From CAVQBC01 sp963848415 (lineage in GTDB: Bacteria > Actinomycetota > Thermoleophilia > Solirubrobacterales > Solirubrobacteraceae), in contig CAWKDN010000002.1 of assembly GCA_963848415.1 (NCBI GenBank), forward strand, positions 62,001-126,000: DNA of 64,000 nt, in the 5' to 3' direction. Below are positions 9,017 through 17,507 of this stretch, piece by piece; position 1 is the stretch's first letter; each line of letters starts with the position of its first letter. A program made the translations under genes and the position numbers. Below the pieces are notes generated by a model. It was not told the origin of the DNA. It saw nothing but the letters and a program-made list of their open reading frames with translations, and ran no database searches.

Positions 9017-10323
9017 GCTGGGACACCGTCGTCGTCGGCGCCGGCGTCGCCGGGCTCACCGCCGGGCTACGTCTGGCGCAGGCCGGCCAGCGCGTCGCCG
9101 TGATCGCCAAGGGGGTGGGCGGCACCCACCTGGCGCCGGGCACGATCGACGTGCTCGGCTACGACCCCGAGCGCGTCGAGCGCCCGGGCGAGGCCGTCCA
9201 GGCGCTGGTCGCCGAGCGCCCGGACCATCCCTACGCCCAGATCGGCGCGGACACGATTCCCAGGGCGCTGGAGTGGTTCACGGGTCAGATGGCCGAGGGC
9301 CCGCTCGGCCCGTACACCTACCTGGGCGGCACCGAGGCCAACCTGATGCTCCCGACAGCCGTGGGGGCGGTCAAGCCGTCCGCGCTCGTCCCGGAGACGA
9401 TGGCCGGCGGCGAGGTGCGCCACGGCGGGCGCGTGTGCGTGGTCGGCTTCCGCAAGCTCAAGGACTTCCACGCCGCGCTGCTCGCCGACAACCTCAACCG
9501 CGCCGGGATGGGGATCGAGGCGCGCGCGGTCGAGCTCGACCTGCCGTCCTCCGGTCCCGCCGACCTCAACGCGCTGGCGCTCGCGCGCCAGTTCGACAAG
9601 CCGGCCTTCCGGGCCGAGGTGGCCGGGCAGCTGGTGGCGCGGCTGCGAGCCGATGAGCGGCTCGCCTTCCCGGCCGTGCTCGGCGTGGCCGACCCGCACG
9701 CGGCCTGGACCGACCTCCAGCGCCAGCTCGCCCACCCGGTCTTCGAGGTCCCGACGCTGCCGCCGTCGGTGTCGGGGATGCGCGTGTTCGCGACGCTGCG
9801 AGGACTGTTCGGACTGGCCGGCGGGCGCTTCTTCGGCAACCGCCCGGTGGTCGGCGCCCAGCTGGAGGGAGGCCGGGTCACCGCGGTGCTGGCACGCGGC
9901 GCGAGCCGCGACGAGCCGTTCGCGGCCGACCACGTCGTGCTCGCCTCCGGCGGCTTCGCCTCCGGCGGCCTCTCGCTCGACTCCGGGTGGACGACGCGCG
10001 ACAGCTGCCTGGGCCTGCCGGTCGCCGGCGCGCCGGGCCGCGACGAGCCGCGCTTCAGCCCCGGCTACTTCGACGAGCACCCGATGGCGCGCGCCGGCAT
10101 CGCCGTCGACGACGAGCTGCGCCCGCTCGAGCCGGGCGGCGGCCGGGCCGCCGAGAACGTGCTGGTGGCGGGCGCGACTCTCGCCGGCGCGGTGCCGTGG
10201 CGGGAGAAGTCCGGCGACGGCATCAGCCTGAGCTCTGGCTTCCGCGCCGCAGAGCTGATCCTGGGCGGTGGGAACGGGGCTGCCGGCTCCGCCCAGCCGC
10301 AACCCGCGGCCTCGGAGGCATAG
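9013..10323 (+). CDS. glpB: Anaerobic glycerol-3-phosphate dehydrogenase subunit B
   Basis: A 436-residue flavoprotein subunit. The N-terminal FAD/NAD-binding fold VVVGAGVAGLTAGLRLAQAG and the GlpB-type segments GTIDVLGY, LASGGFASGGL and AAELILGGG support the call. GlpB links the GlpA dehydrogenase to the iron-sulfur subunit GlpC. It is coupled to glpA by ATGA overlap. A short Ala/Gln/Pro tail follows the last conserved block. The glpC Shine-Dalgarno (GGAGG, 10314-10318) lies inside its last codons. Confidence 0.9.
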   Translation: MSWDTVVVGAGVAGLTAGLRLAQAGQRVAVIAKGVGGTHLAPGTIDVLGYDPERVERPGEAVQALVAERPDHPYAQIGADTIPRALEWFTGQMAEGPLGPYTYLGGTEANLMLPTAVGAVKPSALVPETMAGGEVRHGGRVCVVGFRKLKDFHAALLADNLNRAGMGIEARAVELDLPSSGPADLNALALARQFDKPAFRAEVAGQLVARLRADERLAFPAVLGVADPHAAWTDLQRQLAHPVFEVPTLPPSVSGMRVFATLRGLFGLAGGRFFGNRPVVGAQLEGGRVTAVLARGASRDEPFAADHVVLASGGFASGGLSLDSGWTTRDSCLGLPVAGAPGRDEPRFSPGYFDEHPMARAGIAVDDELRPLEPGGGRAAENVLVAGATLAGAVPWREKSGDGISLSSGFRAAELILGGGNGAAGSAQPQPAASEA

Positions 10324-10328
10324 CCGAC

Positions 10329-11582
10329 GTGCAAGGTACGACGCCCGTCCACGACAGCCACGACATCCTCGGCTCGCTCATGCGCGGGTCGCTGGACCAC
10401 TGCGTGAAGTGCACGATCTGCGAGACCTACTGCCCGGTCTCCAACGTCACGCCGCTCTTCCCCGGGCCCAAGTACGCGGGCCCGCAGTCAGAGCGCCTGC
10501 GCACGCCGATGGAGGAGTCGCCCGACGCCTCGCTGGACTACTGCTCGGGCTGCGGCATCTGCACCCAGGTGTGCCCCCAGGGCGTCCACATCGCCGAGAT
10601 CAACAGCCAGGCGCGCGCCCGCCTGAAGGAGCGCGACGGGGTCAAGCTGCGCGACCGCATGCTCGGCCACCCGAACTGGCTGGGCAAGCTCGCCACGCCG
10701 GCGGCGCCGATCGCCAACAAGTCGCTGGAGGTCAAGCCGCTGCGGGTGGCGATCGAGAAGACGATCGGCATCCACCGCGACGCGGCGCTGCCGGCCTTCG
10801 CCGGGCGCACCTTCCAGGGCTGGGCGAAGAAGCACCAGTCCCCGCCCGCCACCCGGCGGGTGGCCTACTTCCACGCCTGCGGCACCAACTGGCAGGAGCC
10901 CGACCTCGGCGAGAAGCTCGTGGCGATCCTCGAGCACAACGGCTTCGCCGTCGACGTCCCGCGCGGCCAGGAGTGCTGCGGCCTGCCGCTGCAGTCCAAC
11001 GGCCTCTTCAAGGAGGCGCGCGTCTACGCCAAGAAGATGGCCGAGCGCCTCGAGCCCGCCGCCCGCGCGGGGCTGGACATCGTCGCCACCTCGACCAGCT
11101 GCGGGCTGATGCTCAAGCGCGAGGCGCGCGAGATCCTCGGCCTCGAGGACGACCCGGTGGTGCGACTCGTCGGCGAGCGGATGTACGACATCTGCGAGTA
11201 CCTCGTGCTGCTGCACGAGCGCGGCGAGCTGCGCACGGACTTCGCGCCCGTGCCGATGACGATCACCTACCACGCGCCCTGCCAGCAGCAGGGCCACTCG
11301 ATCGGCAAGCCGGCGCTCGAGCTCTTCGACCTGATCCCGGAGCTGCGCGCGCTGGAGATGCAGTCGACGTGCTGCGGCGTGGCCGGCACCTACGGCCTCA
11401 AGAAGGAGAAGTACGCGATCGCGATGGACGTCGGCGCCGGGCTCTTCGAGCAGATCCGCACGGCCTCGCCGGAGCTCAGCGCGTGCGACTCGGAGACCTG
11501 CCGCTGGCACATCGAGAAGGCCACGGGCGTGGAGAACGTCCACCCGATCGAGCTCCTGCACCGGGCGTACGGCTTGGCGTAG
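10329..11582 (+). CDS. glpC: Anaerobic glycerol-3-phosphate dehydrogenase subunit C (Fe-S, CCG domains)
   Basis: The 417-residue protein begins with two 4Fe-4S ferredoxin-type motifs (CVKCTICETYCP and CSGCGICTQVCPQG). Two cysteine-rich CCG domains follow (HACGTNW...ECCGLPLQSNG and HAPCQQQGHS...STCCGVAGTYG). This is the layout of GlpC and heterodisulfide reductase B-like subunits. It anchors GlpAB to the membrane and passes electrons to quinones. The GTG start at 10329 has GGAGG 10 nt upstream. It ends 11 nt before dhaM, so the whole set is very likely one transcript. Confidence 0.93.
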   Translation: MQGTTPVHDSHDILGSLMRGSLDHCVKCTICETYCPVSNVTPLFPGPKYAGPQSERLRTPMEESPDASLDYCSGCGICTQVCPQGVHIAEINSQARARLKERDGVKLRDRMLGHPNWLGKLATPAAPIANKSLEVKPLRVAIEKTIGIHRDAALPAFAGRTFQGWAKKHQSPPATRRVAYFHACGTNWQEPDLGEKLVAILEHNGFAVDVPRGQECCGLPLQSNGLFKEARVYAKKMAERLEPAARAGLDIVATSTSCGLMLKREAREILGLEDDPVVRLVGERMYDICEYLVLLHERGELRTDFAPVPMTITYHAPCQQQGHSIGKPALELFDLIPELRALEMQSTCCGVAGTYGLKKEKYAIAMDVGAGLFEQIRTASPELSACDSETCRWHIEKATGVENVHPIELLHRAYGLA

Positions 11583-11593
11583 GTTCCCGGGCC

Positions 11594-14149
11594 ATGGTCG
11601 GCCTGGTCATCGTCTCCCATCACGCCGGGCTCGCCACGGGAGTGGTCGAGCTCGCGCGCCAGATGGGCGGCGAAGAGCTGGCGATCGAGGCCGCGGGCGG
11701 GATGGAGGACGGCTCGGTCGGGACCGACGCCGAGCGTGTGAAGGCGGCGATCGAGCGCGCGCGCTCCGACGACGGCGTGCTGGTGCTGATGGACCTCGGC
11801 AGCGCGCTGATGAGCGCGGAGATGGCCGTCGAGCTGGTCGGCATGGAGGACGAGGGGCTCGAGGTCGTGCTCTCCGACGCGCCGCTGGTGGAGGGTGCGG
11901 TGGCGGCGGCGGCGACGGCGCGCGGCGGCGCCTCGCTGGCCGAGGTGGCGGGCGAGGCGCGCGGGGCGCTGGCGATGAAGGTCTCCCAGCTCGGCGGGGA
12001 GGAGGAGGCCGAGGCTCCCGCCGCCGCGGCCGACGACACGGGCGACGGCGAGGGCGGGCGCGAGCTGCGGCTGCAGGTCACCAACCGGCTCGGGCTGCAC
12101 GCCCGGCCGGCCGCGCGCTTCGTCGAGGCCGCCGGGCGCTTCGGGGCGGTCGTGCGCGTCCAGAACCTGTCGACCGAGCGCGGGCCGGTCGACGGGCGCA
12201 GCCTCACCGCGCTGATCACGCTCGGGGTCCGGCAGGGCCACGACGTCGTCGTGCGCGCGAGCGGCGAGCAGGCGCAGGCCACGCTCGAGGCGCTCGAGGC
12301 GCTCGCCGCCGACGGCTTCGGCGACGAGGACGGCGCGGCGGCCGCGCAGCCCGCGCCCGCTCGCCCGGCCGCTCCGGCCGCCCCGGCCGCGGACGAGCCC
12401 GAGCCCCCGGCTGAGCCGCCCGCCGCCGGATCGCAGCTGCGCGGCATCCCCGCGTCGGCGGGGATCGCGACCGGGCCGGCGCGCCCGCTCGGCGGCGCGG
12501 CGTCGCTCGCGCCGCCGCCGGCCGACGACGCGGCCGGGACGCCCGCGCAGGAACGCGAGCGGCTCGACGCCGCGCGCGAGGCGGCGCGCGAGGACCTCGG
12601 CCGGGCGCGCGCCGCGATCGCCGAGCGCGCGGGCGAGGCCGAGGCGGCGATCTTCGACGCCCAGGCGCTGCTGCTCGACGACACCGCGCTGCTCGACCCG
12701 GCGCACCAGGCGATCGACGAGGCCGGCCGGGCGGCGGCGGCGGCTTGGCACGCCGCCGCCGCGGCGGTCGCCGAGGCCTACCGCGGGCTCGAGGATCCCT
12801 ACCTGCGCGAGCGCGCGACGGACGTCGAGGACGTGGCGGGCCGCGTGCTGGCCCACCTCGCCGGCGACCCGGCCGGCGACGACGGCGTCGTGGCCGACGG
12901 CGTCGTCATCGCCGACGAGCTGACGCCGGGCCAGGCCGCCGGCCTCGATCGCGACCGCGTGCTGGCGATCGCCACCGCCCGCGGCGGCGCGACCGCCCAC
13001 GCTGCGATCCTCGCCCGCGCGCTCGGGATCCCGGCCGTCGTCGGCCTCGGCGCCGCGGTGCTCGCGATCGCCGACGGCACGCCGCTCGTGCTCGACGGCG
13101 AGGCCGGCACGCTCGACGTCGACCCCGGCGAGGCGGCGCTCGAGGACGCCGGCGAGCGCCGCGCGGCGGAGCGGGCCGCGGCCGAGCGCGCCCGCGCCGA
13201 CGCCGCCGCGCCGGCCGTGACGATCGACGGCACGGCGATCGAGGTCGCCGCCAACCTGGGCTCCCCCGCGGAGGCCGCCGGCGTGCTCGAGCTCGGGGCC
13301 GACGGCGTCGGGCTGCTGCGGACCGAGTTCCTCTTCCTCGACCGCGACAGCGCGCCAGGCGAGGACGAGCAGCACGAGGTCTACGCCCGCATCGCCGCGG
13401 CCCTGGAGGGCCGGCCGGTCGTCGTGCGCACGCTGGACGCCGGCGCCGACAAGCCGCTCGGCTTCCTGCGCCAGGCGCCCGAGGACAACCCGTTCCTCGG
13501 CCGGCGCGGCATCCGCCTGGCGCTGGCCGAGCCCGCGCTGCTCGACACCCAGCTGCGCGCCGTGCTGCGGGCGGCGGCCGACCACCCCGGCGTGCTCAAG
13601 CTGATGTTCCCGATGGTGGCCACGCTCGCCGAGCTGCGCGACGCGCGCGCCGCGCTGGAGCGGGCGCGGGAGGCCACCGGGATCGACGCGCCGCTCGAGC
13701 TCGGGGTGATGGTGGAGGTGCCGGCGGTCGCGCTGGCCGCCCGGCGCTTCGCGGCCGAGGTCGACTTCTTCTCGATCGGCACCAACGACCTCAGCCAGTA
13801 CGCGATGGCGGCGGAGCGTGGCAACGCCGCGGTGGCCGAGCTGATCGACGGCCCGCTGCCGGCGGTGCTGGGACTGGTGGCGCTCGTGACGGCGGCGGCC
13901 GCCGACCACGGCTGTTGGGTGGGGGTCTGCGGCGAGCTCGCGGGCGAGCCGGCGGCCGCCGCGCTGCTCGTCGGGCTGGGCGTGACCGAGCTCAGCATGG
14001 CGGCGCCGCGCATCCCCGCGGTCAAGGCGCTGATCCGCGGGCTGCACCGCGACGAGGCCCACGCGGTCGCCCGCGAGGCGCTCGAGCTCGACGACGCGGC
14101 GGCGGTCCGCGCGCTCGCCGCGGAGCGCCTGGTCCGCCCGAACGGGTAG
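11594..14149 (+). CDS. dhaM: DhaM phosphoryl carrier: EIIA-Dha / HPr / complete PTS Enzyme I fusion
   Basis: An 851-residue three-part protein. Residues 1 to about 130 are the EIIA-Dha domain with phospho-His 9 (VIVSHHAG). An Ala/Asp linker leads to an HPr domain (about 155-245) with active His about 169 in GLHARPAA. A second Pro/Ala-rich linker leads to Enzyme I (about 280-851), with the phospho-His near residue 469 (GGATAHAAILAR), the PEP-barrel motif LLRTEFLFLDR, IGTNDLSQY, and the catalytic Cys near 779 (VGVCGELAGE). E. coli DhaM carries only a shortened Enzyme I piece; here the PEP-binding barrel appears complete, so the protein should take phosphate directly from PEP and pass it to DhaL-ADP. 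An operon-internal position behind glpC supports this role. Confidence 0.92.
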   Translation: MVGLVIVSHHAGLATGVVELARQMGGEELAIEAAGGMEDGSVGTDAERVKAAIERARSDDGVLVLMDLGSALMSAEMAVELVGMEDEGLEVVLSDAPLVEGAVAAAATARGGASLAEVAGEARGALAMKVSQLGGEEEAEAPAAAADDTGDGEGGRELRLQVTNRLGLHARPAARFVEAAGRFGAVVRVQNLSTERGPVDGRSLTALITLGVRQGHDVVVRASGEQAQATLEALEALAADGFGDEDGAAAAQPAPARPAAPAAPAADEPEPPAEPPAAGSQLRGIPASAGIATGPARPLGGAASLAPPPADDAAGTPAQERERLDAAREAAREDLGRARAAIAERAGEAEAAIFDAQALLLDDTALLDPAHQAIDEAGRAAAAAWHAAAAAVAEAYRGLEDPYLRERATDVEDVAGRVLAHLAGDPAGDDGVVADGVVIADELTPGQAAGLDRDRVLAIATARGGATAHAAILARALGIPAVVGLGAAVLAIADGTPLVLDGEAGTLDVDPGEAALEDAGERRAAERAAAERARADAAAPAVTIDGTAIEVAANLGSPAEAAGVLELGADGVGLLRTEFLFLDRDSAPGEDEQHEVYARIAAALEGRPVVVRTLDAGADKPLGFLRQAPEDNPFLGRRGIRLALAEPALLDTQLRAVLRAAADHPGVLKLMFPMVATLAELRDARAALERAREATGIDAPLELGVMVEVPAVALAARRFAAEVDFFSIGTNDLSQYAMAAERGNAAVAELIDGPLPAVLGLVALVTAAAADHGCWVGVCGELAGEPAAAALLVGLGVTELSMAAPRIPAVKALIRGLHRDEAHAVAREALELDDAAAVRALAAERLVRPNG

Positions 14150-14152
14150 CCT
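14147..14152 (+). promoter_or_regulatory. Possible -10 element (TAGCCT) before the pgsA-like gene
   Basis: Perfect TAnnnT overlapping the dhaM stop codon, 8 nt before the GTG at 14161. It could give a leaderless secondary transcript of the phosphatidyltransferase gene. Confidence 0.35.
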
Positions 14153-14160
14153 CGCACGTC

Positions 14161-14742
14161 GTGGCATCCTCGACGGTGAGCTCGTCCGGGTTGCGCTCTG
14201 CGCGCGTGCTGGCGATCGGCACCTCGCTGCGGATCGCGCTCGTCCCGGTTGTCATGGCCCTCGTGCTGGCCGACGGCGGGGGCACCGGCGACGCGGCGGC
14301 GTGGGGCGCCGTGGTCTTCGCGGTCGCGGCCCTGACCGACTACGTCGACGGCTACCTCGCCCGCCGTTGGCAGGTGACCACGACGCTCGGCGCGTTCCTG
14401 GACACGACGGCCGACAAGCTGCTGGTCACCGGCGTGCTGATCGTGCTGGTGGCCGTCGACCGCGCCTCGCCGTGGATCGCGGCGATCATCATCGGCCGCG
14501 AGCTGATCATCCTCGGCCTGCGGGGCGCGGTCGCGGTCGGCGGCGACGTCGTCCAGCCCTCGCTGATGGGCAAGAGCAAGACCGCGCTGCAGTTTCTCGC
14601 CATCCTGCTGGCGATCCTGCGCCCGGGCGACCCGGTCGGCGGGCTCTACGTCGACGAGTGGGCGATGCTCGCCGCCGCGGCCATCACCGTGGTCTCGGCC
14701 GTCGACTACCTGACGCGCTTCTCCTCCTCGCTCACGCGTTGA
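14161..14742 (+). CDS. pgsA: CDP-alcohol phosphatidyltransferase, probable phosphatidylglycerophosphate synthase
   Basis: A 193-residue membrane enzyme with the CDP-alcohol phosphotransferase signature D-G-x2-A-R-x8-G-x3-D-x3-D, seen as DGYLARRW...GAFLDTTAD near residues 64-86. Four to five hydrophobic segments surround it. PgsA makes phosphatidylglycerophosphate from CDP-diacylglycerol and glycerol-3-phosphate, so the position behind a glycerol-3-phosphate operon is suggestive. In many Gram-positive genomes pgsA lies between the RodZ-like gene and cinA; here that place is empty and the gene sits here. GTG starts at 14161 and 14176 are both possible. A related phosphatidyltransferase cannot be excluded. 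Confidence 0.8.
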   Translation: MASSTVSSSGLRSARVLAIGTSLRIALVPVVMALVLADGGGTGDAAAWGAVVFAVAALTDYVDGYLARRWQVTTTLGAFLDTTADKLLVTGVLIVLVAVDRASPWIAAIIIGRELIILGLRGAVAVGGDVVQPSLMGKSKTALQFLAILLAILRPGDPVGGLYVDEWAMLAAAAITVVSAVDYLTRFSSSLTR

Positions 14743-14752
14743 GGGCCTGCCC

Positions 14753-15757
14753 TTGAGCCGCGTCTTCGTCACCGGCGGGACCGGGTTCATCGGCGGTGCG
14801 CTGGTCGACGCACTGGTGAGCCGCGGTGACGCCGTGGCGGCGCTGGCGCGCTCCGACGCCGCGGCGAGCGCCTTGAACGCCTCCGGCGCCGCGATCGTCC
14901 GCGGCGACGTGCTCGACGAGGTCGCGCTGATCGAGGGGATGCGCGGCTGCGACGTCGCCTACCACGTGGCGGGCGTGAACACCCTGTGCCCGACGGATCC
15001 CGCCCAGCTCTTCCACGTCAACGTCCGCGGTGCCGAGGCGGCGGTGCGGGCGGCGGCCCGCGCCGGCGTGCGGCGCCTGGTGCTGACCTCCTCGGCGGCG
15101 GTGCTGGGCGAGGGGGAGGGGACCGTCGGCTCGGAGCGCTCGACGCACCGCGGCAGCTTCCTGTCGGTCTACGAGCACTCCAAGCACGACGGCGAGAAGG
15201 CGGCGCTCGCCGCCGCCGAGGTCGAGGACGTCGACCTCGTGTGCGTGAACCCCGCCTCGGTCCAGGGGCCCGGCCGCGCGGGCGGCACCGGGCGCATCCT
15301 CATCTACTTCGTCAACGGCCGCCTGAAGGTCTTCGTCGACACGGTGCTCAGCCTGGTCGACATCGACGACACCGTCCAGGCCCACCTGCTCGCCGCCGAG
15401 CGCGGCGTCCGCGGCGAGCGCTACGTGCTCTGCGCCGGCAGCATGACCTCGCGCGAGGCGCTGGCGGCCGTCTCGAAGCTGACCGGGGTCACCGACCGCC
15501 CGCGGTTGTTGCCGTCCGCGGTGGCGGTGGGCGTCGGGGCGACGATCGAGGCGGCGTCGCGGCTGCGGGGACGCAAGCCGCCGCTGTGTCGCGAGATGGT
15601 CCAGGTGCTGCTGCACGGCCACCGCTACGACGGCTCGCGCGCCGCCGCCGAGCTCGGCCTGCGCTACCGGCCGGTCGAGGAGACGTTCCGCCGCACGATC
15701 GCGTGGGCCATGCAAGAGGGGCTGATCACCAGGGAACTGCCCGCCTGGCGCGGCTGA
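14753..15757 (+). CDS. NAD-dependent epimerase/dehydratase family protein (extended SDR)
   Basis: A 334-residue extended short-chain dehydrogenase/reductase. The N-terminal NAD-binding motif is VTGGTGFIGGALVDAL; the catalytic Tyr-x3-Lys is YEHSKHDGEK near residue 140, following a TSSAAVLG strand. A VNPASVQGPGR motif typical of dihydroflavonol-reductase/hopanoid-associated sugar epimerase relatives follows. It starts with TTG 10 nt after the pgsA stop and is probably co-transcribed. The substrate is unknown; nucleotide-sugar or steroid-like ketones are handled by relatives. Confidence 0.8.
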   Translation: MSRVFVTGGTGFIGGALVDALVSRGDAVAALARSDAAASALNASGAAIVRGDVLDEVALIEGMRGCDVAYHVAGVNTLCPTDPAQLFHVNVRGAEAAVRAAARAGVRRLVLTSSAAVLGEGEGTVGSERSTHRGSFLSVYEHSKHDGEKAALAAAEVEDVDLVCVNPASVQGPGRAGGTGRILIYFVNGRLKVFVDTVLSLVDIDDTVQAHLLAAERGVRGERYVLCAGSMTSREALAAVSKLTGVTDRPRLLPSAVAVGVGATIEAASRLRGRKPPLCREMVQVLLHGHRYDGSRAAAELGLRYRPVEETFRRTIAWAMQEGLITRELPAWRG

Positions 15758-15794
15758 GCGCGTCGGAACGTCCCCGATGACGCCCGCCGGAGGC

Positions 15795-15917
15795 TCAAGG
15801 CTCGCGCTGCTGCGCGTGGCGAGTCGCGGACGCGCTTGCCCGGTCGGCTCGGCCGGCGGCACGGCGAAGCACTTCCTCGACCGTCGGCCGTGCGACCTCG
15901 CGGTCGATGAGCTCGAA
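15795..15917 (-). pseudogene. Possible C-terminal remnant of a FitA/VapB-type antitoxin
   Basis: One minus-strand frame reads FELIDREVARPTVEEVLRRA and then an Arg/Ala-rich tail to a stop at 15795. The ...RPTVEEVLRRA pattern recalls the C-terminal toxin-binding part of FitA-like antitoxins. There is no start codon and no N-terminal DNA-binding part upstream, nor a PIN toxin nearby. It may be a degraded toxin-antitoxin remnant or chance coding-like sequence in a 231-bp gap. Confidence 0.2.
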
Positions 15918-15988
15918 GGATGGGCGTGAGCGGGGCGTTGACCCGCGTCCAGCTCGACATCCGGCCTCCAGTCGTTGCGATGTTGCCG

Positions 15989-17218
15989 TCAGCCCTGGTC
16001 GCGCACCCAGGCGGCGAGCAGGCCTCGGTAGTGGGCGACGAAGTGCTCGTGCTCGGCCGGCGGGAACGCGCGCCGGACGGTCTCCACCAGCAGCCCGTCG
16101 AAGGCCGGCGAGTCGATGTAGGCGACCATCGCCGCGTCGACGTGGGCGAGGTGGCGGTCGCAGAACTCGCGGTAGGCGTCGAGCTCGAAGTAGTCGTCGG
16201 CCAGGCGACGGTAGGCGGCGAGCTTCTCCTCGTACGGGGCGTCGGCGTCGCCGATCGCGAACCACGGGTCGAGGTCGAGGGCGACGCGCATCGGGCGGCC
16301 GGTCACGACGCAGTACACCGACCACTTCAGCAGCGCCGTGATCGCCCACGGGAAGTAGTAGTGCAGCGAGATCAGCGAGACGTCCGGGCAGGCGTTGGCG
16401 TAGTCGATCGGATGGACCTCCTCGCCGCGCACGAGCGTCTCGCAGGAGTTGAACTCCCAGCGGAAGAAGGCGTTGACCGTGCGCCCGATCGTCACCGCCT
16501 CCTCGCCGGTCCGCGGGCTCAGGAACTCGTGGTCGACCTGGTAGCGGTCGTGCAGCGGACGGTCCGGGTCGAAGTGCATGACCATCGTCTCGGCGCCGAT
16601 CGACAGGCTGCGGGCGAAGACGTCGAAGCCGTCCACCGAGCGCTGCAGGTGCATGAGCCGGCGGCCGGACTCGTCGTAGCGCCGGTGCAGCTCCTCGTCG
16701 CCGGAGATCCGCGACACGCCGACCCAGGCGCCGCCGTCGAAGGGCTTCATGTACAGCGGGTAGCCGATCTCGCCCGCCACCGCCCCGAGGTCGAACGGCC
16801 GGTTGTAGCGCGCGGCGGTGTAGGCGAAGCGCTCGTCGGCGACCGGCTCCTTGGAGGGGATCAACCACGTCTCGGGCACCTTGAGGCCGAGGCGGATCAT
16901 CGCGCAGTAGGCCGCGTGCTTCTCCATCGCCTGGAAGGTGAAGGGGTTGTTCATCAGGTAGACGCCGTCCATCAGCGCCACCTTCTTCAGCCACTCGCGC
17001 GGCACGTAGTACCAGTGCGCGAGACGGTCGATGACCAGCTCGTAGCTGGGCCGCGCGCGCAGGTCGAAGGGCTCGATGGTGATCCGCTCGCAGGCGATCC
17101 GGTGGCGCTCGCCGGCGTGCTCGATCACCGGATCGGTGTGGGCGAGCAGCGTCTCGAAGGCGCCCGACCAGTCCTCCTCGGTGCCCAGCAGCAGCCCGAT
17201 CAGGTGCGTCGTGGCCAT
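15989..17218 (-). CDS. ATP-grasp domain protein, putative carboxylate-amine/thiol ligase
   Basis: A 409-residue protein with an ATP-grasp core. YPLYMKPFDGGAWVGV (about residue 140) matches the ATP-binding strand and glycine loop. A later segment, RWEFNSCETLV followed by PIDYANACPD, supplies the metal-binding acidic and Asn residues. The N-terminal MATTHLIGLLLGTEEDW start is compact and the ATG at 17218 has a TAGGCT -10 hexamer 10 nt upstream; the longer frame upstream is low-complexity. ATP-grasp enzymes ligate a carboxylate to an amine, thiol or hydroxyl through an acyl-phosphate. Two esterase-like hydrolases lie upstream on the same strand, so a ligate/hydrolyse pathway for a small ester or peptide is plausible, but the substrate is unknown. 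Confidence 0.75.
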   Translation of the reverse strand: MATTHLIGLLLGTEEDWSGAFETLLAHTDPVIEHAGERHRIACERITIEPFDLRARPSYELVIDRLAHWYYVPREWLKKVALMDGVYLMNNPFTFQAMEKHAAYCAMIRLGLKVPETWLIPSKEPVADERFAYTAARYNRPFDLGAVAGEIGYPLYMKPFDGGAWVGVSRISGDEELHRRYDESGRRLMHLQRSVDGFDVFARSLSIGAETMVMHFDPDRPLHDRYQVDHEFLSPRTGEEAVTIGRTVNAFFRWEFNSCETLVRGEEVHPIDYANACPDVSLISLHYYFPWAITALLKWSVYCVVTGRPMRVALDLDPWFAIGDADAPYEEKLAAYRRLADDYFELDAYREFCDRHLAHVDAAMVAYIDSPAFDGLLVETVRRAFPPAEHEHFVAHYRGLLAAWVRDQG

Positions 17219-17228
17219 CGGGGCGGGG

Positions 17229-17234
17229 AGCCTA
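17229..17234 (-). promoter_or_regulatory. Possible -10 element (TAGGCT) of the ATP-grasp gene
   Basis: Perfect TAnnnT on the minus strand, 10 nt before the ATG at 17218. It suggests the ATP-grasp gene has its own promoter downstream of the repeat pair at 17326-17444. Confidence 0.4.
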
Positions 17235-17325
17235 GTGCGTTGCCGCTCTGGTAGGCGAGCGAACCCCGCCGGTAAGGGCGGCGCGCGGTTTGCGGCGGCG
17301 GATCTCGCGGCCGCCAGGTGCGCCA

Positions 17326-17444
17326 ACCGGCTCTTCTCCAGCTTCGCCGCCGGTCACTCGGCCCGGCTGCAGAAATGCCGGTCAGAGCGGCACAAGTACA
17401 GCCGCGTGAGCAGAAGCGCGCGAAAGCTGTAGAAAGGCCGCCTC
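17326..17444. repeat. Pair of REP-like palindromic repeats (two units, 57 and 60 nt)
   Basis: Unit 1 (17326-17382) has arms ACCGGCTCTTCTCCAGC and GCTGCAGAAATGCCGGT. Unit 2 (17385-17444) has arms beginning GAGCGGCACAAGTACAGC and ending GCTGTAGAAAGGCCGCC. Each unit can fold as an outer GC stem, an asymmetric A/T-containing internal loop, and an inner CAGC/GCTG stem. The same architecture recurs at 36964-37081. They lie in the 289-bp gap between two minus-strand genes. Confidence 0.65.
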
Positions 17445-17507
17445 GCGAACCACCACGACACTCCGTCCTCCGTTCGATGCGGGGTTCGCCGGAGCCCGGC
17501 GCACGCC

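Noticed and set aside
11390..14167. 925-codon minus-strand open frame opposite dhaM
   Set aside because: Low-complexity Arg/Gly/Gln sequence; the plus strand encodes an unmistakable three-domain PTS protein.
17326..17444. CRISPR-like pair of repeats
   Set aside because: The units are palindromic, adjacent and without unique spacers of constant size; no cas gene is present.
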